NCBI GenBank assembly: GCA_905235575.1
Contig: CAJOLZ010000003.1
Span: forward strand, 1-64,000
Direction: 5' to 3'
From: an uncultured Bacteroidaceae bacterium
GTDB lineage: Bacteria; Bacteroidota; Bacteroidia; Bacteroidales; Bacteroidaceae
Length of the DNA stretch: 64,000 nucleotides
Under the pieces are notes generated by a model that made no database searches, was not told the origin of the DNA, and was given only the letters and a program-made list of their open reading frames with translations. Shown here in pieces: positions 36,609 to 45,530 of the stretch; within the stretch, counting starts at the first letter, position 1; each line of letters begins with the position of its first letter. Made by a program: the position numbers and the translations under genes.

Positions 36609-37655
36609 ATGAACGGAGTGAAACGACTGCTCACAAGCCTCTTTCTGGGAGCCAACCTGTGTTGTCTCCTCTTCCTGTGGGCGAGTTGTCTGAGCACACT
36701 GCTCCCTCCCCAGCGTCTGCCCCTGCTCTCACTGGTCGGTCTGGCCTTTCCCGTGGCAGTACTGCTCAACATCGGCTTCATCATTTTCTGGCTCATCTTC
36801 AAGGCGCGCTACGCACTGCTCTCGCTCGTAGGCACGCTCATCGTTGCGAGCTACTTCATAGACTATTGTCCCCTGAACCACAAGCGCAGCCATCCCGAGG
36901 GCGCACTGACCATTCTCTCCTATAACGTTGCCAGTCTGGCAGGCGAAGGAACCCTGGACGGATTCACGAGATATGTGCGCTACGTCAGCCCTGACATCAT
37001 GTGCCTGCAGGAAATGACACCCGGATGGGGAAAGACCGACAACGCGAAAAGGCTTCTTGACTCGCTGGGAATGAAGTGTATAAGGAACGGCAACAACTAC
37101 ATCTACACACGTTTGCCCATCATCGAAGAATCGGTGCCTACGCCCAAGGTCAGCGAGAACACCATCATGGCCTGCCGCCTCGCATACGGCGACGACAGTC
37201 TGTTTGTCTTCAACTGCCATCTGGAAAGCAACAAACTGAGCAACGAGGATAAAGCCGAGTATCGCAGCATGATAAAGGAGCCACACCGCGAAACAGTCAA
37301 GCGTGGCAGCAGAAACCTGCTCTCAAAGCTGAGCGATGCCGCCGTCTACCGCGCCAACCAAACCGACATACTGTGCGCCATGGCCGACTCGCTGCAAGGG
37401 AAAAGCATCATCTTGTGCGGCGACCTCAACGACACACCCATCTCATACACCTATCAGAAACTCTCGCGACACCTCACTCCAGCCTTCCGCAAGAGCGGCT
37501 TCGGAGTGGGTCGTTCATTCAACCAACGCGGCTTCCCAGTGCGCATCGACCACATCTTTGTGTCGCATAACTGGCAGACGGCCCAGACACACATAGACTC
37601 CCAGACAGACTTCTCAGACCACTATCCGCTGGCCACTTTCCTATGGAAAAAATAG
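36609..37655 (+). CDS. Membrane-anchored endonuclease/exonuclease/phosphatase (EEP) family protein
   Basis: The 348-residue protein has two or three N-terminal membrane spans (LLTSLFLGANLCCLLFLWASC, LSLVGLAFPVAVLLNIGFIIFWLIF and LLSLVGTLIVASYF). The catalytic domain has ILSYNVAS, CLQEM (metal-binding Glu), CGDLNDTP and the terminal SDHYPLATF (catalytic Asp-His). The family includes nucleases and lipid or inositol phosphatases. The membrane anchoring favours a phospho-ester substrate at the membrane or in the periplasm. It is in an operon with the rhomboid gene. Confidence 0.88.
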   Translation: MNGVKRLLTSLFLGANLCCLLFLWASCLSTLLPPQRLPLLSLVGLAFPVAVLLNIGFIIFWLIFKARYALLSLVGTLIVASYFIDYCPLNHKRSHPEGALTILSYNVASLAGEGTLDGFTRYVRYVSPDIMCLQEMTPGWGKTDNAKRLLDSLGMKCIRNGNNYIYTRLPIIEESVPTPKVSENTIMACRLAYGDDSLFVFNCHLESNKLSNEDKAEYRSMIKEPHRETVKRGSRNLLSKLSDAAVYRANQTDILCAMADSLQGKSIILCGDLNDTPISYTYQKLSRHLTPAFRKSGFGVGRSFNQRGFPVRIDHIFVSHNWQTAQTHIDSQTDFSDHYPLATFLWKK

Positions 37656-37717
37656 AAATATCAGCCCTTAAATCAATTTAATTCGCCACAAATGGTGCGA
37701 ATGTACCGAAAAATGTG

Positions 37718-37725
37718 TATCTTTG
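37718..37725 (+). promoter_or_regulatory. -7 element (TATCTTTG) of secDF
   Basis: It matches TAnnTTTG 57 nt before the ATG. No clear -33 is seen. Confidence 0.6.
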
Positions 37726-37782
37726 CACGCTTTTGGGCACGTTTTTACGAAAAAACAATAACATTAAAAATAATATTTAACA

Positions 37783-40700
37783 ATGCAAAACAAAGGATTT
37801 GTTAAGGTTTTCGCAGTCCTGCTGACGCTGGTCTGCATCTTCTATCTCAGTTTCTCGGTGGTCACCAACCACTACGAGGGTAAAGCCGAGAAGATAGCAG
37901 CTACAGAGGGTCAGGACGCTGCCGACCGCTACATGGACACGCTGCTCAACAAGAAGGTCTACCTCAACGTGTGGACTCTTAAGGAGTGCCGTGAGATGGG
38001 TGTCGGCCTCGGACTGGACCTGAAAGGCGGTATGAACGTCATCCTCGAGGTGAGCGTACCCGACGTAGTGAAGGCTCTGGCCGACCACAAGGAGGATACC
38101 GACGAAAACTTCCGCAAGGCCGTTGAACAAGCGACCAGCGAGGCTGCCAGCAGCCAGAACGACTTCATTACACTCTTCGTCAAAGACTACAAGGCCCTGG
38201 CTCCCAACAAGGCGCTGGCCGAACTCTTTGCCACACAGCAGCTGCGCGACAAGGTGAACACCAAGAGCACCGACTCGGAAGTTGAATCAGTGCTGCGTGC
38301 CGAAGTGAAGAGCGCTATTGACAACTCGTACAACGTGCTCCGTACACGTATCGACCGCTTCGGCGTCGTACAGCCCAACATTCAGGCCCTCGAAGGACAG
38401 GAGGGACGTATCATGGTGGAAATGCCCGGCGTTAAAGAGCCTGAGCGCGTACGTAAACTGCTGCAAGGAAGTGCCAACCTGGAATTCTGGGAGACATACA
38501 ACAGTTCGGAAATCGTTCCCATCCTCGCATCTCTCGACGCAAAGCTTGCTGCTCTTGAAACAACAGAACAGGTTGAGGAAGAGAGCACAGAGACAGCCGA
38601 AGTAGCTGAAACTGCTGCAGCTGACTCTGCCAAGACCAGCGCAGATGACCTGGCCGCAGCCGTTGGCGCACAGGGTGAGAACATCGACAACAGCAACCTC
38701 TCGGCTGCAGACATCGAGAAACTCCATCGCCAGCATCCTCTGCTGAGCCGTCTGCAACTCTTGCAGGGTTCTGCAGGCTGCATCGTAGGTTATGCCTCAA
38801 TACGCGACCTGGACATCATCAGTGAGTTCTTCGAAACACCCGAGGCAAAGGAGACACTTCCCTCTGACCTGAGACTGAAGTGGAGTGCCAAGGGCATGGG
38901 CGAGGGTGCTGCTGCAGACATCTACGAGCTGTATGCCATTAAGGTGACTGAGCGCAATGGTCGTGCTCCTCTGGAAGGCGACGTCGTGACTGACGCAAGC
39001 GATTCGTACGACCAGAACGGCCGTCCCTGCGTAAGCATGAGCATGAACGTAGACGGTGCTCGCCGCTGGGCTGCAATCACCAAGGCTAACAAAGATCGTT
39101 GCGTAGCCATCGTGCTGGACGACAACGTGTACAGTGCACCTGTCGTACAGAACGAGATTACAGGTGGACGCAGCGAAATCACAGGTCACTTCACAGCTGA
39201 AGAGACACGCGACTTGGCCAACGTGCTCAAGTCGGGTAAGATGCCTGCTCCTGCTAAGATTGTGAGCGAGGAAATCGTAGGTCCTTCACTGGGTGCCGAA
39301 TCCATCCGTCAGGGTATCTGGAGTTGCGTCATTGCCTTCATCATCCTGATGTTCTACATGATTGCCATGTATGGTTTCATCCCCGGCATGGTTGCCAACA
39401 GCGCCCTGATTCTGAACCTCTTCTTCACAGTCGGCGTGCTCACAAGCTTCCAGGCTGCACTTACGATGAGCGGTATTGCCGGTATGGTGCTTACGCTGGG
39501 TATGGCTGTCGACGCCAACGTGCTTATCTATGAGCGTACAAAGGAGGAACTGAGAGGCGGCAAGAAGGTGCGTGAAGCTCTGAGCGCTGGTTACAGCAAC
39601 GCATTCAGCGCCATCTTCGACTCTAACTTGACGAGTATCATCACAGCCATCATCCTCTACAACTTTGGTACAGGACCCATCCGCGGCTTCGCTACCACGC
39701 TGCTCATCGGTATTCTGGTCAGCTTCTTCACCGCAGTGTTCCTGACACGTGTCGTATACACCGAAATGATGAACCGCGACAAGTGGCTTGGACTGACCTT
39801 CCAGACTTCATTAGGCAAGAAGATTTCGTTCCAGAACCCGAACTTCAAGATTATGAGCGCCTACAAGAAGAGCTTTACCATCTTCGGTTTGATGGCGATT
39901 ATCAGTCTCGCGTTCATTCTGGGGCGTGGCTTCAGCAAGAGTATCGACTTCACGGGTGGCCGCAACTTTGTGGTTCTCTTCGAGAAAGAAGTGCAGCCCG
40001 AGGATATTCGCACCCTGCTTTCCGATGCATTCCCCGAGAGTAACACAAGTACCATTGCACTGGGTACGGAGGGTAAGACCATTCGTATCAGTACCAACTA
40101 TCGCATTCAGGAGGACGGAATTGAGGTGGACAGCGAGATTGAGAACAAACTGTTCGAAACGCTGAAGGCTGCCAACATGCTGGCCAGCGACCTGACAATA
40201 GAGAACTTCATCAACCGTGACGAGCGTGCCGGTGGTTCAATCATCAGTAGCCAGAAGGTAGGTCCGTCGGTAGCTGAAGACATCACAAGCGGAGCCATCA
40301 AGAGTGTGATTCTGGCCGTGATAGCCATCTTCTTGTACATTCTCATTCGTTTCCGCAACCTGGCCTTCTCTGTAGGTGCCATCACAGCACTTATCAGTGA
40401 CACGCTGCTCATCCTCGGCGTATATGCCATCTGCTGGGGCTGGATGCCTTTCAGTCTCGAGATTGACCAGACGTTCATCGGTGCTGTGCTGACGGCCATC
40501 GGTTACTCCATCAACGACAAGGTGGTGGTGTTTGACCGTATCCGTGAGTTCATCGGTCTCTATCCGAAGCGCAACCGTCAGGAGCTCTTCAATGCGTCGC
40601 TGAACAGCACCCTGAACCGTACCATCAACACCTCAGTCTCCACGTTCATCGTGCTGGCTGTTATCTTCTGCCTGGGCGGTGCCAGCATCCGCAGCTTCGC

Positions 40701-40824
40701 CTTCGCAATGATTCTGGGTGTTATCTTCGGTACATTGTCGTCCATCTTCGTGGCTGCTCCTACAGCCTATCTGACCATGGGCAAGACTATTTCGGAGACC
40801 GTAGCTGTAGAAGAGAAGAAGTAA
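37783..40824 (+). CDS. secDF: Fused protein-export membrane protein SecDF
   Basis: This 1013-residue SecD-SecF fusion of the Bacteroidetes type uses the proton motive force to help pull exported proteins through SecYEG. The SecD half (about 1-650) has the P1 periplasmic domain with GLGLDLKGGMNVILEV. It also carries an Ala/Glu/Thr-rich insertion (about 255-300, ETTEQVEEESTETAEVAETAAADSAKTSADD) and a six-span membrane block with GMAVDANVLIYERTKEEL. The SecF half (about 690-1013) has SKSIDFTGGRNFVVLF and GYSINDKVVVFDRIRE. A strong terminator follows. Confidence 0.97.
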   Translation: MQNKGFVKVFAVLLTLVCIFYLSFSVVTNHYEGKAEKIAATEGQDAADRYMDTLLNKKVYLNVWTLKECREMGVGLGLDLKGGMNVILEVSVPDVVKALADHKEDTDENFRKAVEQATSEAASSQNDFITLFVKDYKALAPNKALAELFATQQLRDKVNTKSTDSEVESVLRAEVKSAIDNSYNVLRTRIDRFGVVQPNIQALEGQEGRIMVEMPGVKEPERVRKLLQGSANLEFWETYNSSEIVPILASLDAKLAALETTEQVEEESTETAEVAETAAADSAKTSADDLAAAVGAQGENIDNSNLSAADIEKLHRQHPLLSRLQLLQGSAGCIVGYASIRDLDIISEFFETPEAKETLPSDLRLKWSAKGMGEGAAADIYELYAIKVTERNGRAPLEGDVVTDASDSYDQNGRPCVSMSMNVDGARRWAAITKANKDRCVAIVLDDNVYSAPVVQNEITGGRSEITGHFTAEETRDLANVLKSGKMPAPAKIVSEEIVGPSLGAESIRQGIWSCVIAFIILMFYMIAMYGFIPGMVANSALILNLFFTVGVLTSFQAALTMSGIAGMVLTLGMAVDANVLIYERTKEELRGGKKVREALSAGYSNAFSAIFDSNLTSIITAIILYNFGTGPIRGFATTLLIGILVSFFTAVFLTRVVYTEMMNRDKWLGLTFQTSLGKKISFQNPNFKIMSAYKKSFTIFGLMAIISLAFILGRGFSKSIDFTGGRNFVVLFEKEVQPEDIRTLLSDAFPESNTSTIALGTEGKTIRISTNYRIQEDGIEVDSEIENKLFETLKAANMLASDLTIENFINRDERAGGSIISSQKVGPSVAEDITSGAIKSVILAVIAIFLYILIRFRNLAFSVGAITALISDTLLILGVYAICWGWMPFSLEIDQTFIGAVLTAIGYSINDKVVVFDRIREFIGLYPKRNRQELFNASLNSTLNRTINTSVSTFIVLAVIFCLGGASIRSFAFAMILGVIFGTLSSIFVAAPTAYLTMGKTISETVAVEEKK

Positions 40825-40867
40825 TCTACCTGCCTCGCAGGAGAGAGACATCAACATCAGAAAATCC

Positions 40868-40908
40868 AGTGGGGCATTCCTCAACGATGGGGAGTGCCCC
40901 ACTTTTTT
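40868..40908 (+). terminator. Terminator of secDF
   Basis: AGTGGGGCA and TGCCCCACT arms with a 17-nt inner region are followed by TTTTTT. It ends 24 nt before the start of the next gene and excludes the track start at 40894. Confidence 0.9.
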
Positions 40909-40932
40909 ATCCTGTTAAAGCAAGTTTCGAGA

Positions 40933-41391
40933 ATGGAAAACAAAAAGGAAATACAGATTCAGTTCCGGCTGGTGGACGTGAATCCGCTGCAGTTCGTCAA
41001 CCTGGCCGATAAATGGCCCGAGGGCGAGCAGCAAATCACAAACCAGCTGCAGTTCAACAGCGACACAGACCACCGACTGGTGCGTTGCACGGCTCACTTT
41101 GAATATAAGAAGAACGACATCACGCAGCTCATCATCGCCGTACAGTGCACATACGAATTCTCGCGCGAGAGCTGGAGCGCCATGTATCGGCTGCAGGGCG
41201 ACGAGTGGGTGTTGCCTGTCGGATTAGTGCAGCACATGGCCGACATCACCATCGGAGCCACACGCGGCATTCTGGCCGTAAAGAGCGAGGAGAACGGACT
41301 TCCGCGCATTGTGCTGCCCATGATTTCCGTAGCACAGTTCGTCCGCAACAACCTGAGCCTGAAACGTACGCCAGCCCCCACGGCGAACTGA
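40933..41391 (+). CDS. SecB-like export chaperone
   Basis: The start is ATG 40933 (MENKKEIQIQFRLVDVNPLQF), giving 152 residues. The track's earlier GTG/TTG-type start lies in the secDF terminator. The pattern fits the SecB fold: four beta-strands (IQIQFRLVDVN, QLQFNSDTDHRLVRCTAHFEY, DITQLIIAVQCTYEFS), then a helix and the conserved-looking GATRGILAVKSEENGLPRIVLPMISVAQFV, which resembles the 'RG.F....L.P.NF..L' end of SecB. Its place directly after secDF supports an export role. Sequence similarity to proteobacterial SecB is weak by eye, so I call it SecB-like only. Confidence 0.6.
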   Translation: MENKKEIQIQFRLVDVNPLQFVNLADKWPEGEQQITNQLQFNSDTDHRLVRCTAHFEYKKNDITQLIIAVQCTYEFSRESWSAMYRLQGDEWVLPVGLVQHMADITIGATRGILAVKSEENGLPRIVLPMISVAQFVRNNLSLKRTPAPTAN

Positions 41392-41463
41392 CAATCGCTT
41401 CGCACTCCCCTGCCCCATGAAACTCAGCACAGTTCAGGCAGACTGATTCGTCGGGCAGAGAAA

Positions 41464-41543
41464 AGCACTGCGGTGCATCGCAAAACGCACCACGGTGCAT
41501 CGGTCTGCGCACCACGGTGCGTTGGCTGTCGCAGCGTGGTGCG
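41464..41543. repeat. 22-bp dyad repeat array R7 (4 units)
   Basis: The units start at 41464 (AGCACTGCGGTGCA), 41486 (CGCACCACGGTGCA), 41508 (CGCACCACGGTGCG) and 41530 (CGCAGCGTGGTGCG). The spacers are TCGCAAAA, TCGGTCTG and TTGGCTGT. Read on the minus strand the spacers match the ACAG-type of other arrays, so this array is inverted. The last unit is followed by T7 and could terminate the SecB-like gene. It lies in a convergent gap. Confidence 0.9.
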
Positions 41544-41570
41544 TTTTTTTGCATTCTGCAGCTGAGTTAT

Positions 41571-42833
41571 TCAGACATCAGCACGCTGCCGCACACGCGA
41601 CCCCACGAGGGCATAGAGCAACATGAGCACCTCGCCGGCCAGCACGAGTAGCCACGACCAGCGCCATCCGCCCATGTCCGCCAGTGCGCCCTGCACCAGC
41701 GGCAGGATGGCACCGCCCACCACGCCTATCATGAAGACGCCGGAGGCCACCGAGGTATACTTGCCCAGATGCGCCACCGAGAGCGTGAAGATGGCACCCC
41801 ACATGATGGAGTGGAACAGTCCCACAGCCACCAGCAGCCACGGCTGGTTCCAGACGATGGCGGCCGTCAGCAAGAGCGAAGCCATGACGGTTGTGAAGGT
41901 CAGTTGCACCCGCGGCGGAATGCGGCTCAAAGCGCTGCCACACAAGCGACCGACGAGCATCAGGCCCCAGTAGAGCGTGGCCATCAGCGTGATGGTGGAT
42001 ACATCGAGTTTCAGTTCGTCACGCGCATAGAGATTGATGTTGGCGCCCACGCACACCTCGCAACCTACGTAGAAGAAGATAGCCACCACGCCGAGTGTGA
42101 GGTGCGAGAAGCTCCAGACGCTCCGTTCCAACTGCTCACCCTCGGCAGCACGTGTGCCTTCGATATCGGGCAGCGACAGGCGCATCACCACCAGCAATAC
42201 GACTACGATGACCAGTGTGAGGACAAGGAAGGGCAGACGCAACTGCTCCACCTGCACGTCCTCCAGTGCCAGTCCGCCGAAGATGATGCCGGAGACGAAG
42301 TAGGGAGCCAGCGTGGTGCCCACCGAGTTGGCCGAACCGCCGATGGCCAGTCGCTGTATGGGCTGCGTGCCCTCCACATGACAGGCCGTCAGGTAGGGAT
42401 TGATGACCACCTGCAGAATGGTGGCCGAACTGCCCAGGACAAACGACCCGGCCAGCAGGACGAAGAAGCCCGTGGGGATGTGATAGTTCCCCACCGCAAG
42501 TGCGGCATCGGGGCGCGCTACGGTATAAGCGGCCGAGAGAAAATAGAGCGACAGCCCGACAACCATCACCACCAGGCCGCGCACCAGCGTGCCCTTGTAT
42601 CCGTGGCGGTTTATCCATCGCGAGCCCACGCCGCCGCAGAGCGGATAGGCCAGGAACCACGAGAAGGTGATGAGCGTAGCGAGCGTATTTTTCAGTCCCT
42701 GGGCCTGAGAGAGGAAGGCCGACTGCAGGGGACCTTGCAACTGCGAGTTGACGGTGGTCAGGAAGCCCACCACCAGGAAGAGGAACACCATGGCCACGAA
42801 AGGACCGAAATAGTTTGTCTGTTTCTGTGTCAT
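41571..42833 (-). CDS. MFS sugar transporter (FucP/GluP/NagP-like)
   Basis: This 420-residue protein with about 12 spans belongs to the fucose/glucose-galactose/N-acetylglucosamine permease branch of the MFS. Typical segments are FFFLFLVVGFLTTVNSQLQGPLQ-like TM1, WINRHGYKGTLVRGL and VVINPYLTACHVEGTQPIQRLAIGGSANSVGTTLAPYF. It imports a hexose or amino sugar with protons across the inner membrane. It lies 152 nt after nagB on the same strand, with repeat array R8 between. The context with nagB, ROK kinase and chitinase-like enzymes points to GlcNAc or glucosamine as substrate; this is inference. Confidence 0.85.
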   Translation of the reverse strand: MTQKQTNYFGPFVAMVFLFLVVGFLTTVNSQLQGPLQSAFLSQAQGLKNTLATLITFSWFLAYPLCGGVGSRWINRHGYKGTLVRGLVVMVVGLSLYFLSAAYTVARPDAALAVGNYHIPTGFFVLLAGSFVLGSSATILQVVINPYLTACHVEGTQPIQRLAIGGSANSVGTTLAPYFVSGIIFGGLALEDVQVEQLRLPFLVLTLVIVVVLLVVMRLSLPDIEGTRAAEGEQLERSVWSFSHLTLGVVAIFFYVGCEVCVGANINLYARDELKLDVSTITLMATLYWGLMLVGRLCGSALSRIPPRVQLTFTTVMASLLLTAAIVWNQPWLLVAVGLFHSIMWGAIFTLSVAHLGKYTSVASGVFMIGVVGGAILPLVQGALADMGGWRWSWLLVLAGEVLMLLYALVGSRVRQRADV

Positions 42834-42920
42834 ATCTTACTGATTTTCTGTGTTTCTATGGTTATGTCAGAGACGTGTGTGTGTATTGCGATGTGCAGTG
42901 GTCTGCCGAGTTCGGAAAAA

Positions 42921-43000
42921 CGCAACGTGGTGCGACAGCTGTCGCAGCGTGGTGCGAAGCCCGTCGCAACGTGGTGCGTCGGGCGTCAAAGCGTGGTGCA
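42921..43000. repeat. 22-bp dyad repeat array R8 (4 units), overlapping the nagB 3' end
   Basis: The units start at 42921 (CGCAACGTGGTGCG), 42943 (CGCAGCGTGGTGCG), 42965 (CGCAACGTGGTGCG) and 42987 (CAAAGCGTGGTGCA). The spacers are ACAGCTGT, AAGCCCGT and TCGGGCGT. The last unit encodes the C-terminal CTTL of nagB and part of its stop codon. On the minus strand the distal unit is followed by TTTTT, so it may terminate transcription from nagB. Confidence 0.9.
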
Positions 43001-43738
43001 TTCCGCAAGGAGCTCCGCAGCATCGGCATCGAGCAGGAACTCGCAACATGGATGGTGCTGCAGGATGGACGCAGGCAGCTGGGGAGTGACAGGACCGCAT
43101 AGCATCTGATGCACGACGGTAGCTTTGTTTCGTCCCTTTGCCACCAGAACAATCCGACGCGCCTCCATGATGTCGGCCAGTCCCAACGTGACACCGCCGA
43201 GCCATTTCTCGGTCGGCGTGCCGGTCTCACGGCGTATCCGCTCTTCCAGCTCAGCGTTCATCTGCGTCACCCATGCGCGGCTCGTGAAAGGTGTTCCGGG
43301 CTGGTTGAATCCCAGATGGCCGTTCTCACCCAGTCCCAGCATGAGCAGGTCGATGCCGCCACGGTGGGCCAGTTCGTCTGTAAAACGCCGGCAGGCTGCG
43401 GAGAAATCGTCGCTCTCGGTGGGCAACATCAGGAAATGGTCGTCGTCCACTCCGAGCGCGTCCGTGATTTCAGTGCGGAGCATCGTGTAGCAGGCGCCGG
43501 CATAGTTGCGATCCACGCCCACCACTTCGTCAAGTCCGAAGAAGGTGGCGCGACGCACGTAGAACGGCTCGCTTCGCCATATCTCGGCCACACGGCGGTG
43601 CATATTGCCCGTGGTGCGTCCCGTGGAGAGCCCCACCACGCTGTCTGGTTTAGCCACAATCTGGTCTACGATGCGGCGGGCTGCAGCTTCGTCGAAACTG
43701 CGTTCGTCGGGCAAAACGGTGATACGGAACTTGCTCAT
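42986..43738 (-). CDS. nagB: Glucosamine-6-phosphate deaminase-like protein
   Basis: The 250-residue NagB-family protein converts glucosamine-6-phosphate to fructose-6-phosphate and ammonia in the cytoplasm. It has the phosphate-binding VVGLSTGRTTG, FFGLDEVVG (equivalent of catalytic Asp72), and LGLGENGHLGFNQPG (active-site His143 region). Compared with the E. coli motif NDGHIAFNEP, the Asp141 position is Asn, as in Bacillus NagB. The Glu148 position is Gln, which is unusual and may change activity. It overlaps the ROK gene by 4 nt (ATGA). Its C-terminal residues come from repeat array R8. Confidence 0.85.
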   Translation of the reverse strand: MSKFRITVLPDERSFDEAAARRIVDQIVAKPDSVVGLSTGRTTGNMHRRVAEIWRSEPFYVRRATFFGLDEVVGVDRNYAGACYTMLRTEITDALGVDDDHFLMLPTESDDFSAACRRFTDELAHRGGIDLLMLGLGENGHLGFNQPGTPFTSRAWVTQMNAELEERIRRETGTPTEKWLGGVTLGLADIMEARRIVLVAKGRNKATVVHQMLCGPVTPQLPASILQHHPCCEFLLDADAAELLAECTTL

Positions 43739-44706
43739 ATCTCTTTATTCATGGCCACCACAGCCGCACCCAGCAGCCCGATATGTTGGGCATCGAGTTT
43801 CGTCAGGGTCACTCCGTGGGTTACGAATCGCAGCGTTTCGGCTTGCAAATGGGGCTGCATGCGCTCCAGCATATATCCGTCGGCCACGATGCTTCCGCCA
43901 AGCACGACAGCCTCGGGGTCGGACATTCGCACCATGTTCATCACCAGTTGCGAGAGCACCTGGGCAGCATTCTCGACCAAGACGCAGCAGAGTGCATCGG
44001 AATGCTCACGCGCCAGGCGGTAGACCTCGTTCACGGAGATGCGACTGCCATCGGCGGGCAGGGTGAGATGTGTCTCGTAGCGGTCGTAGAGCAGGCGGGC
44101 ACACATATCGAAACCCACGCCGGCTGCCAGTGTTTCCACACAATTCCGACGACCGCAGACACATTGGGTGCCTACCGCGAGGTCGACCGTGGTGTGTCCT
44201 ACTTCTCCAGCATTGAAATGGCCGCCGCGCAGGGGATGTCCGTCAACGACAGTGCAGGCTGCGATGCCCGTTCCCACATTGATGTAAACCAGGTTACGCG
44301 TCACGCGTCCCATGCCCCACTCCATCTCGGCGCGGGCTGCACTCTTCACGTCATTGTCTATGTAGCACGGAATGCCGTATCGTTCGGTCAGTTCGTTCGC
44401 CAACGGGATGGGGAAGGTGCGGCTCGGGTCGATTTGCTCCCACACGCCACGCTTCACATCGACTCGACCCACCAGCCCTACGCCCATGGCCACAAGTTCG
44501 TCCTGTGCATTGGTCTCGTGGGAAAGGTAGTCGTCGAGCGAATCGAATATAAGCTGACGTGCCTGCTGCTGGTTGAGGAAGTCCGAGGGATAGCACTTGC
44601 TGTGCAGGATGCGCCCCGTCTCGTCCACCTCGCCAACAAGCAGTTTGGTGCCTCCCAGGTCGATGCCTAAATAGGTCTTTTTCTTCATCTCCAGGTCACT
44701 TTTCAT
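43735..44706 (-). CDS. ROK-family sugar kinase (intact copy)
   Basis: The 323-residue protein has an intact ROK phosphate motif (GIDLGGTKLLVGEV), the catalytic-Asp region CYIDNDVKSAARAE, the sugar-binding HFNAGEVGH and the zinc motif CVCGRRNCVE. ROK kinases phosphorylate hexoses or N-acyl hexosamines. With nagB directly downstream, a GlcNAc, glucosamine or glucose kinase role is likely. The start at 44706 is supported by the ATGA overlap with the ThuA gene. It shares clear similarity with the second ROK gene of the locus at 49727. Confidence 0.9.
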   Translation of the reverse strand: MKSDLEMKKKTYLGIDLGGTKLLVGEVDETGRILHSKCYPSDFLNQQQARQLIFDSLDDYLSHETNAQDELVAMGVGLVGRVDVKRGVWEQIDPSRTFPIPLANELTERYGIPCYIDNDVKSAARAEMEWGMGRVTRNLVYINVGTGIAACTVVDGHPLRGGHFNAGEVGHTTVDLAVGTQCVCGRRNCVETLAAGVGFDMCARLLYDRYETHLTLPADGSRISVNEVYRLAREHSDALCCVLVENAAQVLSQLVMNMVRMSDPEAVVLGGSIVADGYMLERMQPHLQAETLRFVTHGVTLTKLDAQHIGLLGAAVVAMNKEI

Positions 44707-45518
44707 TTATTCTTGAATGGGTCACCCTTCGGATCACGGCTCACCACCCATCGGAAAGCGTTCACGAAAAGCAGGTTCTGGGTAGCATCGATGAACTCTT
44801 CATCGCCATGACCCATGTTCAGGTATATCATGCGGTACTTCTTGTTGGTCCACACGATGGGGAAATCGCCCCACTTCACCACGTCCTTGATACCAAAGGG
44901 ATACATCTTCTGGGAGATGGAGACGAGCACTTCCACGTCGGAGTTATCGCGCGGACTGGGTTGCCACTGATAGAACTCGCTGGCAGGTACCACGAACGAG
45001 GCGGGCAGGCTACGCGTCACGGGGTGTTCGTTGGTGTCGCACTCCACCAGCGCAGGCTGTGGCGGCCAGTTGTTGCAATAGAACGCGCCGCAACCCAGGA
45101 ACTTGTTGAACCAAGGCCAGTTGGTGCGTCGGTCGTTGTATGCCGATGCATGGAAACCTATCCACCCGCCACCGTTCTCGATATACTTCTCGAAGGCCTC
45201 GCGCTGTTCGTTTCCACCCGGAATAGCATTCAGACTGATGATGATGCTGTAGTCTTTCAACTTTTCGTAGGGATAATCGGCCAGCGAGGTGGTCACATCC
45301 ATAATCCATCCCTCGCCATACGTCAGTTTGTGGAAGAAATTGATGGCTTGCTTATCAAACTGCACGTGAGCCTCCTCAGCTCCGGGTTCGTAGTGCAGAA
45401 GGGCACGGAAACGCGGTCCGCCAGCATAGTCGGCAGCATACTCACCATTATTCTGTGCCGATATACTCAGGCACGCCAGGCAAACACCCAGCAACATGAA
45501 AATTCTGAATCCTTTCAT
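44703..45518 (-). CDS. Secreted ThuA-domain protein
   Basis: The 271-residue protein has a signal peptide (MKGFRIFMLLGVCLACLSISAQ) and one ThuA domain: RALLHYEPGAEEAHVQFDKQAINFF, IIISLNAIPGGNEQREAFEKYIENGGGWIGFHAS, and HPVTRSLPASFVVPASEFYQW. ThuA is a class-I-glutamine-amidotransferase-like fold of unclear function found in sugar-utilisation loci. It is probably periplasmic. It lies between the GH9 gene (12 nt) and the ROK gene (4-nt overlap). The same domain is fused to the GH18 enzyme in this operon. Confidence 0.85.
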   Translation of the reverse strand: MKGFRIFMLLGVCLACLSISAQNNGEYAADYAGGPRFRALLHYEPGAEEAHVQFDKQAINFFHKLTYGEGWIMDVTTSLADYPYEKLKDYSIIISLNAIPGGNEQREAFEKYIENGGGWIGFHASAYNDRRTNWPWFNKFLGCGAFYCNNWPPQPALVECDTNEHPVTRSLPASFVVPASEFYQWQPSPRDNSDVEVLVSISQKMYPFGIKDVVKWGDFPIVWTNKKYRMIYLNMGHGDEEFIDATQNLLFVNAFRWVVSRDPKGDPFKNK

Positions 45519-45530
45519 CTTATCTGATTT

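Noticed and set aside
41769-43109. 446-codon plus-strand ORF
   Set aside because: Antisense of the MFS transporter; its C-terminal part is just array R8 translated.
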